In this document: piece by piece, positions 15,354-21,974 of the stretch
How the letters are laid out: the number at the start of each line of letters is the position of its first letter
How positions within the stretch are numbered: position 1 is the first letter of the stretch
Source: Cryobacterium sp. SO2
GTDB lineage: Bacteria > Actinomycetota > Actinomycetes > Actinomycetales > Microbacteriaceae
Assembly (NCBI RefSeq): GCF_026151165.2
Contig: NZ_CP117849.1
Coordinates: 1,488,001 to 1,552,000 of the forward strand
Direction of reading: 5' to 3'
DNA: 64,000 nucleotides
The notes under the pieces: model-generated
Seen by the model: only the letters and a program-made list of their open reading frames with translations
The model's database searches: none
Told to the model about the DNA's origin: nothing
Made by a program: the position numbers and the translations under genes

Positions 15354-16853
15354 TTAGCCGAACGGGACGGCGCCGACCAGCACGCCGACGAACAGCATCA
15401 CCAGCGAGACCACGCAGGCTCGCCAGAGCACCTTCTTGTGGTGGTCGCCGAGGTTGACGCCGGCGAGGGAGACGAGCAGCAGAATGGCCGGTACCAGCGG
15501 GCTCTGCAGGTGCACGGGCTGGCCGATGATCGAGGCACGGGCCATCTCGACCGGGTCGATGCCGTAGGTCGCCGCGCTCTCGGCGAGCACGGGGAGGATG
15601 CCGAAGTAGAACGCGTCGTTGGACATGAAGAAGGTCATCGGGATGGAGAGCACCCCGGTGATGACCGCCAGGTACTCACCCATCGAGGCCGGCACAACCT
15701 GCACGACCCAGTCGGCCATGGCCGTGACCATGCCGGTGCCGTTGAGCACGCCGACGAGCACACCGGCGGCGAGCACCATCGACACGACGCCGACGATGCT
15801 GGGGGCGTGCGCCACGATCTCGTCGGCCTGGCTGCGGAGCTTGGGGAAGTTGATCACGAGCGCCACCGCCGTGCCGACCATGAAGATGTAGGCCAGCGGC
15901 ATGACGTCCAGCACGAGCAGCACCATCACGGCGACCGTCAGTGCGAGGTTCACCCAGATCAGCTTGGGCCGCAGCGTCGGCCGGTCCGCGCTGAGCATGG
16001 TGTCGGCCATCGCGGTGTCGCGCTCGTCCTCGAGAGCCAGCTGCTGGGCCAGGGTCGTGGGCCCGGCCGGCATCCGCTGGCCCGGACGCACCGTGAGGAT
16101 GCCAGTGGTCGAGAGCGTTGCGGCTGCTCCGGGGCGCACGTCGGTGCCGCGCACGATGCGGTTGCCGCCAAAGAGCTTGCGCCCGAAGCTCGGTGCCGCG
16201 GTGGGCGCATCCGCCTGGGCGGCGGGGGAGTACTCGAGCGAGCCGATGCGCTTGCGCTCGCTCAGCCCCAGGAACCAGGCGAACGTCAGCGCGATGACGA
16301 GGCCCGTCGCCAGGGAGGGCAGCATGGGCACGAAGATGTCGGTGGGTGAGACGCCGAGCGCCGACGCGGCCCGCACGGTGGGGCCGCCCCACGGCACGAT
16401 GTTGAGCGTGCCGTTCATGAGCCCCGCCACGCAGGTGAGCACCACCGGGCTCATGCCCAGACGCAGGTAGATCGGCAGCATCGCCGAGGTCGTGATGATG
16501 AAGGTCGTGGAGCCGTCGCCGTCGAGCGACACCGCGCCAGCCAGGATCGCCGTGCCCAACACCACCTTGGCCGGGTCGTTGCCGAGGAAGCGGGTGATGA
16601 AGCGGATGAGGGGATCGAACAGCCCGACGTCGATCATGATGCCGAAGAACATGATTGCGAACATGAGCAGCGCCGCCGTCGGGGCGAGGTCCCCGATCGA
16701 CTCGATGATCATGTCGCCGAGACCCAGCCCGGCGCCGGCGAAGAGGCCGAAGATCGTGGGGACGAGGATGAGGGCGACCATCGGCGTGAGCCGTCTGGTC
16801 ATGATGAGGACCATGAAGGTGAGGATCATGGTGAATCCGAGAATGACGAGCAC
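15354..16853 (-). CDS. CitMHS family citrate:cation symporter
   Basis: This 499-residue protein is predicted to import metal-citrate complexes with protons. The family motif SLDGDGSTTFIITTSAMLPIY is present, with about 12 membrane segments. A large hydrophilic loop (roughly residues 200-300) separates the two halves. The GTG at 16853 is chosen because AAGGGAG lies 5 nt upstream; the open frame extends 27 codons further without a better site. It is divergent from a CitA/CitB-like two-component system, the usual regulator of citrate uptake, with about 215 bp of shared upstream DNA. Confidence 0.92.
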   Translation of the reverse strand: MLVILGFTMILTFMVLIMTRRLTPMVALILVPTIFGLFAGAGLGLGDMIIESIGDLAPTAALLMFAIMFFGIMIDVGLFDPLIRFITRFLGNDPAKVVLGTAILAGAVSLDGDGSTTFIITTSAMLPIYLRLGMSPVVLTCVAGLMNGTLNIVPWGGPTVRAASALGVSPTDIFVPMLPSLATGLVIALTFAWFLGLSERKRIGSLEYSPAAQADAPTAAPSFGRKLFGGNRIVRGTDVRPGAAATLSTTGILTVRPGQRMPAGPTTLAQQLALEDERDTAMADTMLSADRPTLRPKLIWVNLALTVAVMVLLVLDVMPLAYIFMVGTAVALVINFPKLRSQADEIVAHAPSIVGVVSMVLAAGVLVGVLNGTGMVTAMADWVVQVVPASMGEYLAVITGVLSIPMTFFMSNDAFYFGILPVLAESAATYGIDPVEMARASIIGQPVHLQSPLVPAILLLVSLAGVNLGDHHKKVLWRACVVSLVMLFVGVLVGAVPFG

Positions 16854-17014
16854 AGAGACTCCCTTGTCTATGTCTGGATGGTGCGTGTGTCTGGATGGTG
16901 CGGCCGAGCCGGGTGGACCCCGCTCGGCGGCCACCGCCGAAGCGGATGACGATGAGTGTGAAGCCTAGACAGGCTGCGCGCGCCGCATCCGGTATCTCGC
17001 TTTGCGGCACGTAT

Positions 17015-17039
17015 TGCGCATATCGTTAGTTGTGCGCAT
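17015..17039. promoter_or_regulatory. TGCGCAT direct repeats between citrate transporter and citAB-like genes
   Basis: TGCGCAT occurs at 17015-17021 and 17033-17039, 18 bp apart, in the shared upstream region just before the kinase gene. A response regulator site controlling the divergent transporter or the system itself is possible. It is supported by position only. Confidence 0.3.
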
Positions 17040-17068
17040 TGTGCTCGATGCGCCGCAAGGAGGCGAAG

Positions 17069-18742
17069 GTGCGGTTCTCGACGCAGATGCTGCTGCTGCA
17101 GCTGGCCTGCGTGACCGTCGTCGTCGCGATCTGCACCGGCGTGTTCGTGGGGATCGGCGTGCAACAGCTGCGGGCCGAGGCCGAGACCTCTGCGCTGTCG
17201 ATCGCACGCACCGTGGCCGCCGACTCCGATGTGCGCGCCGGTGTGGCCCAGGCGTCGGCGGATATCGGAACGCCGACGAACGCGAGCCTTCGCGGCGGGC
17301 CGCTCTCCGAGCTCGCGGCGGGGGCGGAGGCCAACACCGGCGCGCTGTTCATCGTGATCACCGACGACCACGGCATCCGCCTCGCCCACCCCGATCCCAC
17401 GATGCTCGGCAAGGTGGTCAGCACCGAGTTCGCCGAAGCTCTGGCCGGGCGGGAGACGGTGTCGTGGGAATCGGGCACCCTGGGTGCGTCGGCTCGCGCC
17501 AAAGTTCCCGTGCGTGACCCCGACACCGATGTGCCGGTGGGGGAGGTGAGCGTCGGGTTTGCCCCGAGCAGCGTGTTCCAGGAGCTTCCCCTCCTGCTGG
17601 GCGGCGTCGCGCTGGCGGCCGCCGTTGCCCTGGCGCTGGGCGCCGTCGTGTCGTTCGTCATCCGACGCCGCCTCGAGCACCTCACTCTCGGCTTGCAGCC
17701 CGAGGAACTCTCCGCGCTGGTGCAGAACCAAGCGGCGGTGCTCGACGGTGTGGGGGATGGAGTGCTCGCGTACCGATCGGATGGCGTCGTGACGGTTGCC
17801 AATACGACGGCCGCTCGATTGCTCGGCATCTCCGACCTGGTCGGACGCCGCATCCACGATCTCGCACTGCCCGGGCCGGTGATCGCGGCCCTGGCCGGTG
17901 AACCGAACCCGCTGGTGGCGGGGCGACGGGGAGCGGGGGCTGCCGAGCCGGTTGTGCTCGCCGACCATGTGGTCTACATCGACACCCACCCGGTGTCGCG
18001 CGCGAACCGGGATCTGGGCGTGATCGCGGTCATCCGCGACCGCACCGACGTGGTGAACCTCACCGATCGCCTGGAAACCGTGGCGTCGATGACCGATGCG
18101 CTTCGGGTGCAGCGCCACGAGTTCGCGAACCGCCTGCACGTGACGGCGGGCCTGATGGACGCGGGCCGCATGCCCGACGCCCGGGACTACCTCGACGAGG
18201 TGCTGCTGGCGTCACGCACCCCCGGCGGTCCGTTCGCCGGGGAGCATCTGACCGAGCCGTTCCTGGTGTCGCTGGTGCAAGCGAAGGCCGCGCAGGCCGG
18301 TGAGCGCGGCGTGCAGCTGACGGTGGGCGCGGACTCCTTGGTACGCGGAGTCGTCGCTGCGCCCGCTGACGTGGCCACCGTGCTCGCCAACCTCGTCGAC
18401 AATGCGGTGAACGCGGCCGTGTACGGAGCCGAGCCGCGGTGGGTGGACGTGGAACTGCTCGACGACGGTGACACCCTCGTCATCACCGTGTCCGACTCCG
18501 GGCCCGGCGTCGCCGACGAGGCACTCGTGTTCAGCGACCGGCAGCGCCTGGACCTGGACCCGAACGCGGTGCATGGGCGGGGCATCGGTCTGCCGCTGGT
18601 GCGCGAGATCGCTGCGCGTCTGGGCGGGGAGGTGTGGCTGGCCGACGCCGGTGGCCCGTGCGGCAGCGGTGCCGTGTTCTGCGCCCGTCTGCCCGGGGTC
18701 ATGCGGGCGCCGGCGCATCCAATTCAAGGAGAAGAACGATGA
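17069..18742 (+). CDS. Sensor histidine kinase, CitA/DcuS type
   Basis: This 557-residue membrane kinase has an N-terminal helix (MLLLQLACVTVVVAICTGVFVGIG), an extracytoplasmic PAS-like sensor domain (about 40-175) of the kind that binds citrate or C4-dicarboxylates, a second helix (about 175-205), a cytoplasmic PAS domain and the H-box RVQRHEFANRLH. A HATPase domain follows with NLVDNAVNAA and GRGIGLPLVREI. The GTG at 17069 has AAGGAGG just upstream. The gene overlaps its response regulator by 4 bp and is divergent from the CitMHS transporter, so citrate is the likely signal (inference). Confidence 0.92.
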   Translation: MRFSTQMLLLQLACVTVVVAICTGVFVGIGVQQLRAEAETSALSIARTVAADSDVRAGVAQASADIGTPTNASLRGGPLSELAAGAEANTGALFIVITDDHGIRLAHPDPTMLGKVVSTEFAEALAGRETVSWESGTLGASARAKVPVRDPDTDVPVGEVSVGFAPSSVFQELPLLLGGVALAAAVALALGAVVSFVIRRRLEHLTLGLQPEELSALVQNQAAVLDGVGDGVLAYRSDGVVTVANTTAARLLGISDLVGRRIHDLALPGPVIAALAGEPNPLVAGRRGAGAAEPVVLADHVVYIDTHPVSRANRDLGVIAVIRDRTDVVNLTDRLETVASMTDALRVQRHEFANRLHVTAGLMDAGRMPDARDYLDEVLLASRTPGGPFAGEHLTEPFLVSLVQAKAAQAGERGVQLTVGADSLVRGVVAAPADVATVLANLVDNAVNAAVYGAEPRWVDVELLDDGDTLVITVSDSGPGVADEALVFSDRQRLDLDPNAVHGRGIGLPLVREIAARLGGEVWLADAGGPCGSGAVFCARLPGVMRAPAHPIQGEER

Positions 18743-19395
18743 CCGAAACCATTTCCGTGCTCGTCGTCGACGACGACTTTCGCGTTGCCGGCCTGCATCG
18801 CGACATCGTGGATGCGTGCCCCGGCTACACCGCCCTCGAGCCGGTTCGAGGAGTGCGCGCCGCGCGCGCGGCCGTGCGTGACCTGCGGCCCGACCTTGTC
18901 ATCTGCGACGTCTATCTGCCCGACGGTGACGGGATCGCCTTCGTCGCCGAGATCGACGTGGACGCGTTCGTGATCAGCGCGGCATCGGATGGCGCCACCG
19001 TGCGCCGTGCCCTGCGCGCCGGGGCCCTGGACTACCTCATCAAACCGTTCGAACCCGCGCGATTGAGCGAGCGGCTGGAAGCCTATCGCCGGTTCCGCAC
19101 CCTGGCCGGCGAAGACCGGCCGCTCGACCAGGAGGCCATCGACAAGGCGCAGCGGGTGCTGCACGGTCGGGAGGGGGGAGCCACATCCGTGTCACGTTCC
19201 ACCACCGAGAAGCTGCTGATCGAGCTGCTCCAGGACGGCGAAACGTCTGCGAGTCTGATCGCCGACCGTGCCGGTCTGTCGCGCGCGACCGCGCAGCGGC
19301 ACCTCGCAGCCCTGGCCACCCGCGGTGACGTGGACGTGACCCTGCGCTACGGGTCGACGGGTCGCCCTGAGCACCGCTACAGCGTGCGGCGCTGA
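18739..19395 (+). CDS. Response regulator, CitB/DcuR type
   Basis: This 218-residue regulator has a receiver domain with VVDDD and the phospho-acceptor Asp in LVICDVYLPDGDG, the conserved Lys in YLIKPF, and a C-terminal winged HTH (LIADRAGLSRATAQRHLAALATRGDVDVTL) of the CitB/DcuR group. The ATG overlaps the kinase stop by 4 bp. It probably activates the divergent citrate transporter. Its 3' end is the source of two degraded copies found 0.4 and 1 kb downstream. Confidence 0.92.
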   Translation: MTETISVLVVDDDFRVAGLHRDIVDACPGYTALEPVRGVRAARAAVRDLRPDLVICDVYLPDGDGIAFVAEIDVDAFVISAASDGATVRRALRAGALDYLIKPFEPARLSERLEAYRRFRTLAGEDRPLDQEAIDKAQRVLHGREGGATSVSRSTTEKLLIELLQDGETSASLIADRAGLSRATAQRHLAALATRGDVDVTLRYGSTGRPEHRYSVRR

Positions 19396-19405
19396 CCCGG
19401 CCGCT

Positions 19406-19477
19406 GGTCGAGCCTGTCGAGACCCCGCGAGCCAATCGCCCAACGCGACCCTGTCGCTGGTCGAGCTTGTCGAGACC
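19406..19477 (+). repeat. REP-like 19-mers, forward pair
   Basis: GGTCGAGCCTGTCGAGACC (19406-19424) and GGTCGAGCTTGTCGAGACC (19459-19477) are near-palindromic 19-mers, each followed by CCCGCGAGCC. They lie directly after the response regulator stop and could fold into hairpins that end or stabilise its transcript. Confidence 0.75.
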
Positions 19478-19510
19478 CCGCGAGCCGGCCCACGGACTCG
19501 CCATGCCCCG

Positions 19511-19570
19511 CTCGTTTGCGGACTTCGCACAGTCGTTCGCGCCCGGTACTGTGCGAAGTCCGTAAACGAA
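19511..19570. repeat. Long inverted repeat (22-nt arms)
   Basis: The arm at 19511-19532 pairs with 19549-19570, with one internal G-T position and one end mismatch, around a 16-nt loop. The stem contains GGACTTCGCACAG and its complement. A remnant of one end is visible near 20470-20500 in the duplicated segment. Confidence 0.65.
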
Positions 19571-19613
19571 CGAGAAACCGAAGGGGTGGGCGCGGCCCGC
19601 AGACCGCTCACCT

Positions 19614-19686
19614 GGTCTCGACAAGCTCGACCAACGGGGATGGGTGCGGCCGGCAGGCAGCTCACCTGGTCTCGACGAGCTCGACC
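19614..19686 (-). repeat. REP-like 19-mers, inverted pair
   Basis: GGTCTCGACAAGCTCGACC (19614-19632) and GGTCTCGACGAGCTCGACC (19668-19686) are the reverse complements of the forward units, preceded by GCTCACCT. Together with the forward pair they form a BIME-like arrangement. Confidence 0.75.
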
Positions 19687-19796
19687 AACGAGACCGGTAG
19701 GCAGTCACCCTCTCCAGGACCACTGCCTGGTGGCCTCCGCTGGCGGGCTGAGTCGAGCGACCATGGTGTTCGACCGTCCACCCGATCACAACGAGC

Positions 19797-19879
19797 CGTT
19801 CACCGTGGACGCGAGCCTGCGCACGGGCTCGACAGGTCGCGCCACGCACCGCTACAGCGTGCGGGGCCGATTGGCATAG
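19797..19879 (+). pseudogene. Degraded fragment of the response regulator C-terminus
   Basis: The translation FTVDASLRTGSTGRATHRYSVRG resembles the regulator's own tail (VDVTLRYGSTGRPEHRYSVRR). No HTH precedes it, so it is a decayed 3' fragment rather than a gene. Confidence 0.55.
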
Positions 19880-19921
19880 CGGCGCTGGTGCTCAGTGAGC
19901 ACCACGCCAACGCCTTATGCC

Positions 19922-20140
19922 TTAGACGATTCGCTCAAACACCAGCGTTGCTTGGATCCGATCGCCGCCTCCGAAGCCTTTGCTGCCCGACGCCGCGGTC
20001 GTAATTGTGTGCAGTCGATAGCCGAGCGCCGCCTGCGCGTTGATGGAGTTTTCCAACTCCGTGAGATTTCCGGAGCCGGTGCCCAGGAACTTCTCTTTGA
20101 GCACAACCTGGATCACTACATACATGCCATTTGACGCCAT
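19922..20140 (-). CDS. Small DUF4177-like protein
   Basis: This 72-residue protein begins MASNGMYVVIQVVLKEKFLG and contains LTELENSINAQAALGYRLHTI, then a Gly/Ser-rich turn and the final strand RIQATLVFERIV. The layout (short strand, helix with an ALGYRLHTI core, strand) resembles DUF4177-type proteins of 60-75 residues. GAAAGGCGAAG lies upstream of the ATG. It is the only gene-like frame in a repeat-filled region and lies between two copies of a duplicated segment, which suggests that it arrived with the rearrangement. Its function is unknown. Confidence 0.65.
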   Translation of the reverse strand: MASNGMYVVIQVVLKEKFLGTGSGNLTELENSINAQAALGYRLHTITTAASGSKGFGGGDRIQATLVFERIV

Positions 20141-20231
20141 CTGAGCTTCGCCTTTCATTGCCCCGAAAATCGGAGCACTACCCGAGGTCTCCACAGTATC
20201 GGTGATGAGCGAAATCGCCGCCCAACAGCTA

Positions 20232-20402
20232 AAAGACGAGCTGATCGACGACCGTGCCGGTGTGTCTCGCGCGACGGCGCAGCGGCACCTCGCCGCCCTG
20301 GCCACCCGCGGTGACGTGGACGTGACCCTGCGCTACGGCTCGACGGGTCGCCCCGAGCACAGGTACAGCGTCCGACGCCGACGCCTCGAAAGAACTGTCT
20401 AG
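20232..20402 (+). pseudogene. Duplicated HTH end of the CitB-like regulator
   Basis: The frame reads DELIDDRAGVSRATAQRHLA and on to RYGSTGRPEHRYSVRR, near identical to the C-terminal HTH of the response regulator at 18739-19395, but without the receiver domain. The frame is open back to an ATG at 20202, so a stand-alone 66-residue HTH peptide is possible. I regard it as a truncated duplicate. Confidence 0.7.
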
Positions 20403-20439
20403 ACCGCGTGAGGCAATCGCTCAAAGCTACCCTTTCGCT

Positions 20440-20458
20440 GGTCGAGCTTGTCGAGACC
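20440..20458 (+). repeat. REP-like 19-mer in the duplicated segment
   Basis: GGTCGAGCTTGTCGAGACC, identical to the unit at 19459-19477, is preceded by TTTCGCT and followed by GCGCGAGCCGGCC, in the same relative place after the duplicated regulator end. Confidence 0.75.
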
Positions 20459-20536
20459 GCGCGAGCCGGCCTTCGGACTTGCTATGCAAACGAACGAGAA
20501 CCCACGGGATGGGCGCGGCCCACAGACCGCTCACTT

Positions 20537-20608
20537 GGTCTCGACAAGCTCGACCTACGAGATGGGCGCGGCCCACAGACCGCTCACCTGGTCTCGACAA
20601 GCTCGACC
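20537..20608 (-). repeat. REP-like 19-mers, inverted pair in the duplicated segment
   Basis: Two identical copies of GGTCTCGACAAGCTCGACC lie at 20537-20555 and 20590-20608, each preceded by CACAGACCGCTCAC. The spacing and flanks repeat those of the pair at 19614-19686. Confidence 0.75.
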
Positions 20609-20638
20609 AACGGGAGGGGCGCGGCCCACAAGGACTAG

Positions 20639-20779
20639 AGCCTGACCGACGCCCAGATCGCCGACCGGCTCTACCTCAGCGCCCACACTGTGCACCGGCA
20701 CGTCGCCAACGCGCGCACCAAGCTCGGCGTCCCCTCGAGCGCCGCCGCGGCGGCCTGGGTGCTGACCCACCCGCACTGA
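20639..20779 (+). pseudogene. LuxR-type regulator C-terminal fragment
   Basis: The frame reads SLTDAQIADRLYLSAHTVHRHVANARTKLGV and on to a TGA, which is the last two-thirds of a LuxR helix-turn-helix. An in-frame TAG lies directly upstream at 20636-20638, where REP sequence begins. The 5' part of the gene has evidently been replaced by the repeats. Confidence 0.7.
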
Positions 20780-20835
20780 TTCCGTCGGCGGGGCATCGTT
20801 CCGCCTCGCGTCGCGAAATGGCGGGCGGTGCCCTC

Positions 20836-21423
20836 TTAGCCGGCGGTGCGGGCGCGGATCAGGTCGAGCTGCGCTTCCGCGGCCCACATGGCGGCGTCGG
20901 CGATGTCCCGGCCGTCCATGCCGAGCTCTCGGCGCATGGTGACCCAGGTGGCCGAGGAGTCCAGGTGGCAGAGCGCGGCCACGAGGAGACGGCGCTCGTG
21001 ATCGGACAGGGAGGGCACCTCTTGCCGCAGCATCGAGTCGAACCGGTCGCGGCGCGGCGCCGGCTCCGACCCGTTCACGCCGCGCATCGCCGTCTCCGCG
21101 ACGACGTGAGCGAGTTCCGGGCGCAGCTCGTAGGCTTCCATCGCCTCACGGATGGCGATCGGCACATCGAAGATCGACTCCGATTCCTGCCTGGTGAAGA
21201 TGGTCCGCTCGATCCAGGCCGAGGTCGCCAGGAGCAGGTCGACGCGGGTGGGGTAGTACCGGAAGACGGTTCGCTCGCCGATGCCGGCCCGCAGCGCGAT
21301 GAGGCGGAACGAGATGTCGTCGGTGCCGACCTCTTCGATCAGTTCGGAGTAGGCCGTGAGGATCGCCGCCTGGGTCGACGAGAGCTCGGGCTCCGGGCCG
21401 GCTTCGGGCACTAAGCGGCCCAA
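20836..21423 (-). CDS. TetR family transcriptional regulator
   Basis: This 195-residue regulator has an N-terminal TetR HTH (AAILTAYSELIEEVGTDDISFRLIALRAGIGERTVFRYYPTRVDLL) and a helical ligand-binding domain. Its ATG lies inside the end of the previous tetR gene (13-bp overlap), so the two are co-expressed. It is the last gene of the urt-permease-tetR-tetR unit. Both regulators share the GxxERTxxRxxPTR recognition region, pointing to an old tandem duplication. The ligand is unknown. Confidence 0.88.
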   Translation of the reverse strand: MGRLVPEAGPEPELSSTQAAILTAYSELIEEVGTDDISFRLIALRAGIGERTVFRYYPTRVDLLLATSAWIERTIFTRQESESIFDVPIAIREAMEAYELRPELAHVVAETAMRGVNGSEPAPRRDRFDSMLRQEVPSLSDHERRLLVAALCHLDSSATWVTMRRELGMDGRDIADAAMWAAEAQLDLIRARTAG

Positions 21424-21974
21424 CTCGATTTCGGAGCGGTCGCGAGAACCTGCAGGATGGCGCGGTCGAACGCCTCGAACGTCTCAGCGGCACTCATATC
21501 GAATCCGGTGCGCATCCGGGCCCAGAAGATGGGGGAGGCGAAGTACCGTGCGGATGCGGCGATGCGCTGCGCGTCGCGGCGGTTGAGCGTGGGCGCCGCT
21601 TCGTCGAGCATCGCGAGGATGGCGCTGGTGATCGGGACCGATGGCGCTTGGGTGGTGGGGGAGAGGGCAGCGCCACGTGCCGACACGAACGCACAGCCGG
21701 GCGAGGTCTCGTAGGCCCGGAACCGGTCGCGCACCGCCTCGCGGAATTCCTCTGGCGTGCGGAACTCGGGGAGCGGGAACTGCTCGGCCTCGATCCAGGT
21801 TGCCAGGGCCTCCAGGAGGTGCGAGCGCGTGGGGAAACGGCGGTAGATGGTGCGCTCGGACACCCCGGTGGCTTCGGCGAGATCGAGGTAGGAAATGTCC
21901 TCGAACGTGTGCTCACGCAGGAGTGCGACCGCGCTCTCGAGGATCAAAGTCTCGGTATCGACCGGCTTCTCCAT
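21411..21974 (-). CDS. TetR family transcriptional regulator
   Basis: This 187-residue regulator has its HTH at the N-terminus (LILESAVALLREHTFEDISYLDLAEATGVSERTIYRRFPTRSHLLEAL). AAGGAGGCGTG precedes the chosen ATG, which lies 62 bp inside the 3' end of the permease gene. An upstream in-frame ATG at 22046 has no such site. Its position behind an NCS1 permease suggests that it responds to a purine, pyrimidine or related nitrogen compound; this is an inference. Confidence 0.88.
   Translation of the reverse strand: MEKPVDTETLILESAVALLREHTFEDISYLDLAEATGVSERTIYRRFPTRSHLLEALATWIEAEQFPLPEFRTPEEFREAVRDRFRAYETSPGCAFVSARGAALSPTTQAPSVPITSAILAMLDEAAPTLNRRDAQRIAASARYFASPIFWARMRTGFDMSAAETFEAFDRAILQVLATAPKSSWAA

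Larger units (their letters stand above)
19396..20835. other. Repeat-rich scar with gene fragments
   Basis: This 1.44-kb stretch holds seven copies of a 19-bp REP-like element in both orientations, a long hairpin, two degraded copies of the upstream response regulator's 3' end, a LuxR C-terminal fragment and one small intact gene on the minus strand. The segment from about 19276 to 19650 and that from about 20245 to 20640 share the same order (regulator end, REP unit, spacer, inverted REP unit), which points to a segmental duplication followed by decay. Nothing here encodes a transposase. Confidence 0.65.

Noticed and set aside
15676..17010. Long antisense frames in high-GC genes (here opposite the citrate transporter and its regulatory genes)
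   Set aside because: These are His/Arg/Gly-rich shadow frames, typical of genomes with G or C at nearly every third codon position, and they lack family motifs.
19406..20608. CRISPR array
   Set aside because: The 19-bp units are palindromic, irregularly spaced and in both orientations, with no spacers of uniform length and no cas genes.
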